NCBI RefSeq assembly: GCF_000685215.1
Contig: NZ_ARYJ01000005.1
Span: 305,355 to 369,354, forward strand
Direction of reading: 5' to 3'
DNA from: Hyphomonas jannaschiana VP2
GTDB lineage: Bacteria > Pseudomonadota > Alphaproteobacteria > Caulobacterales > Hyphomonadaceae
DNA: 64,000 bases
A program made the position numbers and the translations under genes. Position 1 is the first letter of the stretch; each line of letters opens with the position of its first letter. Positions 27,957 to 36,817 of this stretch are shown one piece after another. The notes beneath the pieces were generated by a model. The model saw nothing but the letters and a program-made list of their open reading frames with translations. It had not been told where the DNA came from and searched no databases.

Positions 27957-28991
27957 TTAGTCGCCCACTTGCCCGCGCACCTCTACGGCCGTCGCCGGGA
28001 AGTCAGCCCAGATCCCGTCCACGCCGGCGTCAAACAGGGCTTTCAGCTCTGCGTGGCTGTCGGTGAAAGGCGCGTCCGGGCGGTCGTCCCGCACCGTATA
28101 GACGTGGACCAGTAGCCCGGCCTTGTGCGCGCGGTCGACGAAGTCCGTCGGCTGACCGTCTTCGTCGAGCACATAGGAGACATCCGCGCCGACGCCGTCG
28201 GTCGGCATGGTCTCCAGATCATAGCTCAGTCCCATCATGGCGGCATAGGGCGCGCCGACCATGTTCTGGATCAGCGGCAGGTCGCTCTTCTCTGCAATCT
28301 CGGCCAGGAAGGGCGGCTCGAAGCACTGGATATAGACCGGGATGCCGGCTTCTTTCAGGCCCTTGGCTTTCATCGCATCCAGAATCGGATCGGCGAGGCC
28401 CTTGCCGATGGATGTGTAATGGCTCGGCCACTTGGCTTCGACATGCAGGCCGACAATGTTGCCTTTTTCCGCTTCGGCGAGGACGAGGTCCATGATTTCG
28501 TCGAAGGTCACGATGTCCAGCGTGTCATTGTACTGCATCGGGCGGCCGTCGAATTGCTGGCGTGCCTTCAGGGTCTGGATCTCGGCGAAGGTGAAGTCGT
28601 CGGCCCACCAGTCTTCGTGTTCGCCCAGGGGCGTCTGGCGTTTCACCTTGCGGTCGGCGAATTCCGGATGGTCGGCAATGTCGGTGGTCGCGGACAGGTA
28701 GAGGTCATGCCGGGCAATCAGGACGCCGTCGGAAGTCATGACAAGGTCCGGTTCGATAAAGTCGGCGCCCTGTTCGATGGCCGTCTTGTAGGCCATGATC
28801 GTGTGTTCGGGGTAGAGGCCGCTGGCGCCCCGGTGAGCGATCACGATTGGCTGCTCGCCCGTCAGCGTGTTCCATGCGGTGGCGGCGGGTTCTGTGGCGG
28901 CGGAAGTCTCCACCGGGCCTGATTGGGGCGCGGGCGCGCTGGTACAGGCGGCAGCCAGGACGAGAGCGGAAGCGGCGATCAGTCGTTTCAT
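27957..28991 (-). CDS. Glycerophosphodiester phosphodiesterase (GlpQ-like), lipoprotein
   Basis: The 344-residue enzyme cleaves glycerophosphodiesters to glycerol-3-phosphate and an alcohol, probably in the periplasm. The lipobox is LAAAC (Cys16). The GDPD signature IAHRGASGLYPEHT starts near residue 51, with the catalytic His of HRG at 53, and the metal ligands in IEPDL and RHD follow. The length resembles periplasmic GlpQ. The ATG at 28991 is preferred over a GTG three codons upstream because it begins the signal peptide directly. It lies 68 bp after a TonB receptor gene, with a hairpin between. Confidence 0.92.
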   Translation of the reverse strand: MKRLIAASALVLAAACTSAPAPQSGPVETSAATEPAATAWNTLTGEQPIVIAHRGASGLYPEHTIMAYKTAIEQGADFIEPDLVMTSDGVLIARHDLYLSATTDIADHPEFADRKVKRQTPLGEHEDWWADDFTFAEIQTLKARQQFDGRPMQYNDTLDIVTFDEIMDLVLAEAEKGNIVGLHVEAKWPSHYTSIGKGLADPILDAMKAKGLKEAGIPVYIQCFEPPFLAEIAEKSDLPLIQNMVGAPYAAMMGLSYDLETMPTDGVGADVSYVLDEDGQPTDFVDRAHKAGLLVHVYTVRDDRPDAPFTDSHAELKALFDAGVDGIWADFPATAVEVRGQVGD

Positions 28992-29018
28992 ATCAGGCAC
29001 TTTCAGAAGAAGAGGGGC

Positions 29019-29053
29019 GGCCTGCCGGAGGAGGGGCTCCCCGCCGGCAGGCC
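29019..29053 (-). terminator. Stem-loop between TonB receptor and GDPD genes
   Basis: GGCCTGCCGG (29019-29028) and CCGGCAGGCC (29044-29053) are perfect 10-bp arms. On the minus strand the hairpin is followed by a pyrimidine-rich stretch (CCCTCTTCTTCT). It may stop or reduce transcription after the receptor gene. Confidence 0.5.
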
Positions 29054-29059
29054 GATGGA

Positions 29060-31504
29060 TCAGAATTTGACGTAGACGCCGGCTTTCACCATTTGCGGCT
29101 TGCCACGGATGATCGTGTGCAGGCCGAAGGCGCCGCCGGTGTTGCCGACATCGATCAGGTATTCCTCATCGAAGAGGTTCTCGCCGAGGACATAGGCGCC
29201 CCAGCGCTCGCTGGCAGCGTCATAGCCAACGCGCAGGTTCGCAACGCCATAGGCCTTCTGATACTCCTGCACCACGGTGCCGTCCGGATACATTTCCGGC
29301 GTACGGACAAAGCCGCCATTGCCGTCTGCGGCATAGTCGAAGCCATTGTCATCTTCGAAGAAGTGCTTGCTCTTCCAGATATAGCTCGGGACGATCGAGA
29401 TGTCGCCATGCTCGCCCATCGGCACGGTGATGTCCGCGGCCAGCGAGAAGCTGTGCGTCGGGCTGAGGCGGAACTTGTTGCCGGCAAACTGCAGCGGGTT
29501 TCCGTTGTCATCCTTGTCGTCATATTCGGAGTGCGTGAAGGCATAGGTCGCCAGCAGGCGGACATTGTCGCTGACCAGTGCCTGACCGTCGAATTCGAGG
29601 CCGTACTGCGTGGCGTTGCCGGAGTTCTCGGTGATGAACACGCCGTTGATCGGGTCGAACCGGGTCGTCTGGAAGTCCTTGTACTGTCCATAATAGACAG
29701 AGCTGGTCATCTGCAGCCGGTCGTCGAAGAAGCGGCCGAAGACACCGGCTTCCACATTGTCCAGCGTTTCTGCATCGATCAGGCTGTAGTCCGCGCCGGA
29801 GGCCGACAGGACTTCCGGACGCCGGCCGCGGCCATAGGCAACCCAGGTGTTCACATTGTCGGACACGCGATAGGCGGCGTTGAAGCGCCAGGTGAAGGCG
29901 CCGTCGGTGCCTTCAGAAGCCGAGGCCAGCTGATCGAGCGTATCGGCGCTGAGGAGGAGTGTCGGCGCGAGGGTCACGCCGTTCAGCCCGCCGAGCCCGG
30001 CAAGATAGGGGTTCGTCTTCAGGGCGTGGCCGATGGTGCTGGCCGACAGGTCTTCCTTCGTATAGCGCAGGCCCGCCGTCAGTTTCAGCTTGTCGCTGAC
30101 CGCATAGGTCACGTCGCCGAACAGGTCATAGGAGTCGCGGTCTTCGGTCGACAGGGACTGTTCGAGATGCTCCCCGTAGAGCGGCACCAGCTGGCCCATC
30201 AGCAGGGCGGCGAGCGCGGAATACTGAAGCGGCGTATCGAAGCTGCCGAAGTTCTCGGCGCCCGGAACACCGGCAAGGGCGAGGTAGGCCTGCGCCTGGG
30301 CAACCGTCAGGCCAGCCGCTCCGGCAAGGGTCGGGGCAAACAGCGACTGGGCATAGGCTTCGTCGGTCGAGAAGCGCAGCTCCGCCTTGCTGTCGATGGT
30401 GAAATAATTGCCGCCGAAGAAGGCCGTCAGCTTGCCGCCGGCATCATAGTTCAGGCGCAGTTCCTGGCTGAACGTGTTGGCTTTACGGGCCTGATAGAAC
30501 TGGAGCAGGTTGAAGGCCGCGCCGTCGGAGTCCCAGGCTTCTTTCGAGATCAGGTTGCGATAGTCGGTCAGCGAGGTCAGCGACCAGGCATCGTTGATGT
30601 CGTATTCGATGTTCGACGTGATGTAGAACAGGTCGCGGTCGTTGCCGAGCTTGCTGCGCACCTGGTCGTCATTGATGTTCATGGCTGTGGCGCCGTACGG
30701 GTCCACCTTGCCATTCACTTCGAAGAAGCCGGAGGTGAACTGCGTGCCGGTGGAATCGTCTTCCTGATAGTTCACGAACACATCGGCAGTCAGTTTATCC
30801 GTCGGGGCCCAGCGCAGGGCGGTGCGGAAGGCGGTCGTGTCCTGACCCATCAGATCCGGCGAATTGGCCGTATTCGGAACATAACCGTCCATGTTCTTGA
30901 TCTGGCCGGACACGCGCAGGGCAAGCGTGTCATTGATGGCCCAGTTATAGTGGCCCTCGGCGCGGCGCGAGTTGTAGTCGCCGCCTTCCAGCATCAGCGA
31001 TCCGGAATTGCCGCTCAGCGAGGCGCGGTTCTGGATGAAGTTGATGCCGCCGACCAGGGCGCCCTGGCCGAACAGGGTGGCCTGCGGGCCTTTGACGACC
31101 TCGACACGCTCCATGTCATAAATGGCGAGATTGGTCGCGAAGGACGGGTTGCCGATGGCCACGCCGTTCTGGAACATGGCGACGCGCGGCGTGCCGCTGT
31201 CGGAGACGACCCCGCGCAGCGAGTAGCTCGGTGCGTTGAGGCTCTGCGCCTGCACTTGCAGGCCGGGGACGAAATTGCCGAGGTCTTCCAGATCATCTGC
31301 GGCCAGCTTGTCGATCAGGTCCTGATCCGTCACCGACACGTTGATCGGAACATCGATCAGCGACTGTTCCTGCTTCTGCGTCGTCACGGTGACCGTTTCG
31401 AGGCGGCGGTCGCTTTCAGCGGCGTCGGGATCGGCAAAGGCGACGAACTGGCTGGTGAAGGTGAGAGCTGCAAGCGCGGTTGCAGAGCGAAGATGACGTT
31501 TCAT
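29060..31504 (-). CDS. TonB-dependent outer-membrane receptor
   Basis: The 814-residue protein has a signal peptide (residues 1-24, ending VAFA). A TonB-box-like ETVTVT lies near residues 36-41, followed by the plug domain (LEDLGNFVPGLQVQAQSLNAPSYSLRG) and a 22-strand barrel, ending in VKAGVYVKF with the terminal aromatic residue. The start at 31504 gives the clean signal peptide. The ligand is unknown. The GDPD gene after it suggests a phosphodiester or lipid-derived compound, but that is inference. A perfect palindrome lies 181 bp upstream. Confidence 0.93.
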   Translation of the reverse strand: MKRHLRSATALAALTFTSQFVAFADPDAAESDRRLETVTVTTQKQEQSLIDVPINVSVTDQDLIDKLAADDLEDLGNFVPGLQVQAQSLNAPSYSLRGVVSDSGTPRVAMFQNGVAIGNPSFATNLAIYDMERVEVVKGPQATLFGQGALVGGINFIQNRASLSGNSGSLMLEGGDYNSRRAEGHYNWAINDTLALRVSGQIKNMDGYVPNTANSPDLMGQDTTAFRTALRWAPTDKLTADVFVNYQEDDSTGTQFTSGFFEVNGKVDPYGATAMNINDDQVRSKLGNDRDLFYITSNIEYDINDAWSLTSLTDYRNLISKEAWDSDGAAFNLLQFYQARKANTFSQELRLNYDAGGKLTAFFGGNYFTIDSKAELRFSTDEAYAQSLFAPTLAGAAGLTVAQAQAYLALAGVPGAENFGSFDTPLQYSALAALLMGQLVPLYGEHLEQSLSTEDRDSYDLFGDVTYAVSDKLKLTAGLRYTKEDLSASTIGHALKTNPYLAGLGGLNGVTLAPTLLLSADTLDQLASASEGTDGAFTWRFNAAYRVSDNVNTWVAYGRGRRPEVLSASGADYSLIDAETLDNVEAGVFGRFFDDRLQMTSSVYYGQYKDFQTTRFDPINGVFITENSGNATQYGLEFDGQALVSDNVRLLATYAFTHSEYDDKDDNGNPLQFAGNKFRLSPTHSFSLAADITVPMGEHGDISIVPSYIWKSKHFFEDDNGFDYAADGNGGFVRTPEMYPDGTVVQEYQKAYGVANLRVGYDAASERWGAYVLGENLFDEEYLIDVGNTGGAFGLHTIIRGKPQMVKAGVYVKF

Positions 31505-32081
31505 GAGAAGCCCATTCCTTGTTGCGACGCACAATCGGCCGCTTGGCGGGCTGGCTATTTTTTTTCGAACGGCGCTTCAAATCAAAGTTTTACGACCATG
31601 GTTCTGTATCAATTCCGTATACGAAACAGGAGGGTTTTGGCGATTTTCACGACTGGACTGCTCCGAAATGCGCAGGGCGCGCCCACGGCTTTGTAACAAA
31701 GCCGAAGGAATAGAAACTGATCCGTGTAGGGCAAATGTAGGGCGTGTGACACATTCTTGTGGTGTTCGTCTTCTGTGGTAGAAATAATAGCGAAGACTAT
31801 CCGGAAGGTTGAGCCGCGATTTTGGGTTTCCGCTGCACATTGCGGTGACACACGTGCGACCGGATTGCGCACTTTTCCCATCAGCCGCCTTGCCGGGACA
31901 CTACAGAAACATGGAAGGCGCGCGCAGGCGTCCTGCAATTTCCCTTCAACCTGTTGCGGCGGCAACACGGTGCGGCCGTTCCGAAGTCACAAGAAACTGT
32001 CACGGGATCCCATTAAAGGCTGCCGGGAGATTGCCGGATGCCTGCGTGGGTGACCGGCCGGAAACATCAGGAGACAGACAA
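31505..32081. other. Divergent control region between TonB receptor and metallophosphoesterase
   Basis: This 577-bp stretch has no convincing gene. It must hold the promoters of both flanking genes. It is more AT-rich near 31540-31640 and 31770-31830. The only clear structure is the palindrome at 31686-31704. GTCAC occurs twice near 31985-32000 but with 13-bp spacing, not the 11 bp of a Pho box. Confidence 0.6.
31686..31704. promoter_or_regulatory. Palindrome, candidate operator of the TonB receptor gene
   Basis: CGGCTTTGT and ACAAAGCCG are perfect 9-bp arms around a single A. No T tract follows, and the site lies within the divergent promoter region, so a repressor site is more likely than a terminator. 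Confidence 0.5.
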
Positions 32082-33425
32082 ATGCCTCTTTCAGATCCGA
32101 CCCGGCGGCCTCGCGTCGCGCCTGTTCTGGTTGCTCTGGCCGGACTGGCTGCCGCGTGTACATATTCTGCGCCGGTTCCGGCCCCGGTTCAGGCAGAGGT
32201 CCCGGTGGCAGACACCGCGTTCACCATTGCCGTCCTGCCGGATACGCAGAACTATCTCGATTATACACACCAGACGGCGGAGGGCTTCCCCTTCGATGCG
32301 AACGAGATGTTCCTGGAGCAAATGCAGTTCGTCGCCGACAATCTGGAATCCGAAGGCGGTGAGATCGCCTTTGTCTCCTCGCTGGGCGATGTCTGGCAGC
32401 ACCAGACGCTGGCCATGGATGAGGAACATGAAGCGCGCGGCTTCGAACGCGTGCCCAATCCGGTCATGGACGCACACTTCGCCCCGACCGAAAAAGTGAA
32501 AACGGTGGAGATGCCGAAAGCCCATGAGGGCTTTTCCCTGATCGCTGGCAAGACGCCGTTCTCGGTCGTGCCGGGCAATCATGATTACGACTCGATGTGG
32601 ACGTCGGCGAAATTCCCGCCGCAGGCTACGAGCCCGGCAGAAGTCGATCCGCATGACCTGAAAAAATCACTCGGCGTCGTGCATCCGGGCGGGCTCGACA
32701 ATTTCCGGTCCGTGTTCGGCGCCGACACCGGCTTCTTCAAGGACCAGCCCTGGTATGTCGCCTCGCATGAGGGCGGGGCCGACAGCGCGCAGGTGTTCGA
32801 AGCCGGTGGCTACCGCTTCCTCCATATCGGCCTCCAGTTCGATCCGCCGGATGCCTCGCTGGAATGGGCCGCCTCGGTGATCGCGCAATATCCCGGCTTG
32901 CCGACGATTGTCTCCACACATGACTACATGACCAAGGAAGGGGAGCGGCTGCCGAACCCGATCGTCGATGGGCATGCCGTCGATCCGATCAACAACAGCC
33001 CGGAAATGGTCTGGGAAAAACTGATCCGCCAGCAGGACCAGATCTTCCTCGTCCTCTGCGGTCATGAACATGGCCAGGCCTGGCGGGTCGATGACAATGC
33101 GTTCGGTAACTCTGTCTGGCAGGTGTTGGCCGATTATCAGGACCGCGGTCAGACGGCGAAGGATGCCGGCGTGCAGTCGGTCTGGCCGGTCGGCATCGGC
33201 GATGGCTGGATGCGCCTGATGAGCTTCGACTTCGGCAAGGACGTGCCGGAGCTGACGGTGGAGACCTACTCCACCTATTACCGGAAACAGAGCCGCGACA
33301 TGGCCGAGTATGCCGGCTGGTACAAGGCGGGCGAGAAGCCGGAGCTTTCCGACGCGGCTTTCCATGACGAGGACGATTATGTGCTCGTGCTGGACGATTT
33401 CCGGTCACGGTTCGGCACGCCATAG
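32082..33425 (+). CDS. Calcineurin-like metallophosphoesterase, lipoprotein
   Basis: The 447-residue protein has a lipoprotein signal with LAAAC (Cys26). It carries the full metallophosphoesterase metal set: VLPDTQNY (first Asp), SLGDVWQH, PGNHDYDS, STHDYM and CGHEHGQ. The pattern resembles secreted phosphodiesterases and 5'-nucleotidase-like enzymes, and the substrate is not known. The start at 32082 follows CAGGAGA at good spacing. It is divergent from the TonB receptor/GDPD genes and may share regulation with them. Confidence 0.9.
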   Translation: MPLSDPTRRPRVAPVLVALAGLAAACTYSAPVPAPVQAEVPVADTAFTIAVLPDTQNYLDYTHQTAEGFPFDANEMFLEQMQFVADNLESEGGEIAFVSSLGDVWQHQTLAMDEEHEARGFERVPNPVMDAHFAPTEKVKTVEMPKAHEGFSLIAGKTPFSVVPGNHDYDSMWTSAKFPPQATSPAEVDPHDLKKSLGVVHPGGLDNFRSVFGADTGFFKDQPWYVASHEGGADSAQVFEAGGYRFLHIGLQFDPPDASLEWAASVIAQYPGLPTIVSTHDYMTKEGERLPNPIVDGHAVDPINNSPEMVWEKLIRQQDQIFLVLCGHEHGQAWRVDDNAFGNSVWQVLADYQDRGQTAKDAGVQSVWPVGIGDGWMRLMSFDFGKDVPELTVETYSTYYRKQSRDMAEYAGWYKAGEKPELSDAAFHDEDDYVLVLDDFRSRFGTP

Positions 33426-33501
33426 TCCATTATAGTCATGCCATGATCCGGGCAGGTCCGTGCTGATCCGTCCTGGTCCGGCATAGTCGTGCCATGGTCT
33501 G
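33422..33501 (+). repeat. Helically phased short repeats upstream of the copper-uptake operon
   Basis: Four adjacent 10-bp units (33441-33480) end in ATCCG, GTCCG, ATCCG and GTCCG. They are flanked by a 17-bp imperfect direct repeat (33432-33448 and 33483-33499, 15 of 17 identical). A TC dinucleotide after A or G recurs every 10-11 bp over eight turns. This suggests a protein-binding array on one face of the helix, but no known site matches. Confidence 0.55.
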
Positions 33502-33556
33502 TGGCTGCATGACACAGTTGTCATTCTGAGGGGGCTGTGGCCTTCCTCCGGCCAGT

Positions 33557-33979
33557 ATGTGGTACCGATCCAGCCGCTCCCGGATGATGTCATTGCTCAG
33601 CGCCGTCGCGCTGATGGCAATGATCGTGCGCGGTCTGGTGCCATCGGGCTATATGCTGGCCGCTGCTGACACGCCGGGCGATTTCGTCAGCATCGTCATC
33701 TGCCATGGCGACGGCACCGACGGCACACAGGCCCTGATGGACCTGAAAAACGGCAAGATCGTCGATCCGGAAGAAATCCCGGGCCAAACCGACGACGGCA
33801 AGAACCAGGCCTGTCCGTATGCCATGTCGGCGCATTTCACGCCGCCCGTGGTGAGCGGAAAGCTGGAAAAGCCCGTTCAGGAACCGGCGGTTTTCCTGTC
33901 TGCCTTTGACTATCTCGTCCCGGGACGCGGCCTTGCCGCTCCGCCGCCGCCGGCCCGTGGGCCGCCCCTGACCATCTGA
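33557..33979 (+). CDS. DUF2946 family small exported protein
   Basis: The 140-residue protein has an N-terminal hydrophobic segment (about residues 8-28) and the family hallmarks RGLVPSGYM, ICHGDG and a later CPYA, followed by a proline-rich tail. DUF2946 genes are usually found beside copper-related genes and TonB receptors. The cysteines and histidine could bind metal. It opens a run of four same-strand genes that looks like a copper acquisition unit. The ATG at 33557 starts the hydrophobic region with a basic N-terminus. Confidence 0.82.
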   Translation: MWYRSSRSRMMSLLSAVALMAMIVRGLVPSGYMLAAADTPGDFVSIVICHGDGTDGTQALMDLKNGKIVDPEEIPGQTDDGKNQACPYAMSAHFTPPVVSGKLEKPVQEPAVFLSAFDYLVPGRGLAAPPPPARGPPLTI

Positions 33980-34064
33980 TTTCGTCTCGCGCGCACCCGT
34001 CTCCGGACGTGTGCGTTTGGTGCGCTGGCATGAGGCCGGTGCGTCCGGAATCGGATAAAATTCA

Positions 34065-34643
34065 ATGCACAACAATCTGGTTGCAGCCCCTGACAGGCTG
34101 CAGGTCCCTCAGATCGGGGACCGTGAAATACACCGGCCGGGTGCCGGTGAAGACGATGGGCGGGTCTGGCTGGACGCTGTCATCACGCCGAACGTTTCCC
34201 TGAACAACCGGGTGGCGCTGACCCTTGCAGCATCCCTGATCCTGCCTGGCAGCCTGATTTGCCTGGCGACGGCCTGGATGGGCGCCTGGCTGGTGACCCC
34301 GCTGGTGTTCCTGTCGGAAGTCGGGCTCGGCGTCATGATCCTCTGGCACGCCCGGTCCCTCGGCCAGTACAGGCAGCGCGTCTGCCTCACCGATACGTTC
34401 CTCCTGGTCGAAACCCGTACCCGGGCCGGACAGCCCGTCGAACGGGCGGAGCTGCCGCCGCACTGGCTGCGTGTAGACCGCGTCAACGACACGGGCAGGG
34501 GGTGCGATGCCCTCGTCCTGCGTGCCGGGACCCAGCACGCCGACATCGGCTCCGTCCTCTCTCCGCCTGAACGCAGCTCGCTGGCGGATGCCATCGAAAC
34601 CGCTCTCCGCAATCGCCGCCGTGGCCAGTCACTGGCGGCCTGA
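34065..34643 (+). CDS. DUF2244 family membrane protein
   Basis: The 192-residue protein has two adjacent membrane segments (about residues 50-70 and 75-95) and the DUF2244 C-terminal pattern LPPHWLRVD followed by IGSVLSPPERSSLADAI. In other alphaproteobacteria this family often lies beside cytochrome oxidase assembly genes. The N-terminal about 35 residues are extra compared with the family core, so a later start is possible, but no better ribosome site was seen. It lies between DUF2946 and the receptor gene, suggesting a role near copper handling, which is inference. Confidence 0.8.
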   Translation: MHNNLVAAPDRLQVPQIGDREIHRPGAGEDDGRVWLDAVITPNVSLNNRVALTLAASLILPGSLICLATAWMGAWLVTPLVFLSEVGLGVMILWHARSLGQYRQRVCLTDTFLLVETRTRAGQPVERAELPPHWLRVDRVNDTGRGCDALVLRAGTQHADIGSVLSPPERSSLADAIETALRNRRRGQSLAA

Positions 34644-34665
34644 CTTCTCTGCCTCACGAAAGAAA

Positions 34666-36816
34666 ATGAATATGAAACACACACTCCTTGGCGGCACCGC
34701 CGCAACCCTTCTCGCCTCAGCCGGCATTGTGCTGCCTGCCACGGCGCAAACGCCGACGGAACTTCCGCCGATTGAAGCGCAGGACAGCGGTGCTGCGCAG
34801 GACGGCGCTGTCGCCGTCGGCAGCACCGAAGTGACAGGGGCAGGCCTCGAGGCCGGCCTTGCCACCTCCTCGGACTCGCTGCGGCTGATTTCCCGGGCAC
34901 CGGGCGTTGCGGTCCAGTCGAATGGCGGCCTCGCCTCGCTGCCGATCCTGCGGGGCCTGGCGGATGACCGGGTCGGCGTGCTGATCGACGGCCAGCAATC
35001 CACCAATTACTGCCCCAACCATATGAACCCGGTGACGTCCTATATCGACGCCTCACGCGTCGAGCGGGTGGTCGTCACACCAACCCTGTCGCCCGTCAGC
35101 ATGGGCGGGGACAATATTGCCGGCATCATCTCGATCGAGAGCCGGGCGCCTGAATTTTCAAACGGCGGTGTTGATGTTTTCGGTGAAGCCGGTGCGACGT
35201 ACCGGAGTGTCTCGAACGGCGTCGGCGCGTCGCTTCAGGCGAATGCCGCAGGCGAGAAAGTCAGCGCCCGTTATGAGGCCAGCTGGAACAAGGCGGACAA
35301 TTACAAGTCCGGCGCAGGCGACGAAGTCCGCTCCACGCTCTATGAGAACTATGACCAGTCGCTGCTGCTTGCCGCCCGTCCGGCGGAGGATGTCCTGCTC
35401 TGGGCCCGCATCAGCCAGCAGGGTGTGCCTTATGAAGGCTTTGCCAATCAGCGCATGGACCTCACCGACAATACGAGCACCAGCGTGCAGTTGCACGGCG
35501 AAGGCCCGCTCGGGGCAGGGATCCTGACAGCGGAAGCCTCCTGGCGCAGCGTCGATCATGAAATGAACTTCCTCTCCGACAAGGGCGGCGCGGCGACCGG
35601 CGGTATGCCGATGATCACCGAAGGCGAGGATGTTTCGGCCAAGGTTTCCTATGACACGCCGGTCGAGGGCATTGGCCAGGTCCGTGTCGGTGCAGAACTC
35701 TTCCGCGCGTCCATGGATGATTACTGGCCTGCGGTTCCGGGCAGCATGATGATGTCGCCGCTCGACTATGTGAACATCAATGACGGCGAACGGAACCGCA
35801 CGGGCGTGTGGGCGGAATGGGAAGCCAGCCCGTCACCGGAATGGTCGACCCTTCTCGGCATGCGCTACGAGCGCGTGGAAATGGATACCGGCGAGGTTCA
35901 ACCTTATTCCTGGACCAGCATGATGAGCATGCCCGACGCCATGGCCGCCATGGCGTTCAATGCGGCTGACCGGGCACGGGAAGACGACAATATCGATGTC
36001 ACCGCGAAGGCGACCTGGCGCCCGAGCGACTCTGTTGCAGTGGAGTTTGGTGCTGCGCAGAAAACCCGGTCCCCGAACCTTTATGAGCGCTACGCCTGGG
36101 GCCGGGGCTCCATGTCCAGCTCGATGACCAACATGACCGGCGATGGCGCGGGCTATGTCGGCGACATCGATCTGGAGCCGGAAGTCGCGCGGAGCCTTGC
36201 CGCAACGCTCGACTGGACGGATGGAGCAAGGAGCGGCCGGATCCTGCGGCTTTCCGCCTGGGCCAGCGATGTGGAAGATTATATCGATGCAGACCGGATC
36301 GGCAGCCTGAAAGACGGCCTGCCGATGCTCCAGTTCGCAAACCACGAAGCGGAGCTCTACGGCCTTGAAGCCACCGGTGCGATGCCGCTCTGGCAGACCG
36401 GCTATGGCGATACGCGGTTCACTGGAACGGTCAGCTGGGCGAAGGGCGAGAACAAGGACACAGGCGACAATCTTTACAACATCGCCCCGCTTCAGGGCCT
36501 GTTCGCGTTTGAGAACACGAAAGGGGTCTGGATGCAGGCGCTCGAACTGGAACTGGTCGATGAGAAGGATGACATCAGCGCTGTGCGTCAGGAACTGCAG
36601 ACGCCCGGCTATGTGCTGATCCATCTGCGGGCAGGGGGCGAGATCGGCCGTGTGCGGTTTGCCGCAGCGATCGAGAACCTGCTGGATCAGGATTATGACC
36701 TGCCGCTCGGCGGGATTGCCTTCGGCGACTACAAATATGGTGGCCGGGTCGGCCCGTTCCATCAGGTCGCTGGCCCCGGCCGGTCGTTCAATCTCAGTCT
36801 GAACGTCGCCTTCTGA
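34666..36816 (+). CDS. TonB-dependent copper receptor (OprC/NosA-like)
   Basis: The 716-residue protein has a signal peptide (residues 1-28), a plug domain and a barrel ending in LNVAF. Two metal-binding motifs known from Pseudomonas OprC appear: CxxxM as Cys116-Met120 in YCPNHM, and HxM as His298-Met300 in DHEM. The extracellular loops are rich in Met (SMMMSPLDY, MMSMPDAMAAM, SMSSSMTNM). This supports copper uptake. The ATG at 34666 follows the previous gene by 22 bp; a second ATG two codons later is equally possible. It is followed 1 bp later by a tonB gene. Confidence 0.88.
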   Translation: MNMKHTLLGGTAATLLASAGIVLPATAQTPTELPPIEAQDSGAAQDGAVAVGSTEVTGAGLEAGLATSSDSLRLISRAPGVAVQSNGGLASLPILRGLADDRVGVLIDGQQSTNYCPNHMNPVTSYIDASRVERVVVTPTLSPVSMGGDNIAGIISIESRAPEFSNGGVDVFGEAGATYRSVSNGVGASLQANAAGEKVSARYEASWNKADNYKSGAGDEVRSTLYENYDQSLLLAARPAEDVLLWARISQQGVPYEGFANQRMDLTDNTSTSVQLHGEGPLGAGILTAEASWRSVDHEMNFLSDKGGAATGGMPMITEGEDVSAKVSYDTPVEGIGQVRVGAELFRASMDDYWPAVPGSMMMSPLDYVNINDGERNRTGVWAEWEASPSPEWSTLLGMRYERVEMDTGEVQPYSWTSMMSMPDAMAAMAFNAADRAREDDNIDVTAKATWRPSDSVAVEFGAAQKTRSPNLYERYAWGRGSMSSSMTNMTGDGAGYVGDIDLEPEVARSLAATLDWTDGARSGRILRLSAWASDVEDYIDADRIGSLKDGLPMLQFANHEAELYGLEATGAMPLWQTGYGDTRFTGTVSWAKGENKDTGDNLYNIAPLQGLFAFENTKGVWMQALELELVDEKDDISAVRQELQTPGYVLIHLRAGGEIGRVRFAAAIENLLDQDYDLPLGGIAFGDYKYGGRVGPFHQVAGPGRSFNLSLNVAF

Positions 36817-36817
36817 C

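Noticed and set aside
28847..31696. A 949-codon open frame on the plus strand across the TonB receptor gene
   Set aside because: It is antisense to a clear receptor gene with signal peptide and plug motifs. Long antisense frames are expected in GC-rich DNA with few stops.
31985..32000. Possible Pho box (two GTCAC copies)
   Set aside because: The copies are 13 bp apart rather than 11 and the outer bases do not match the consensus.
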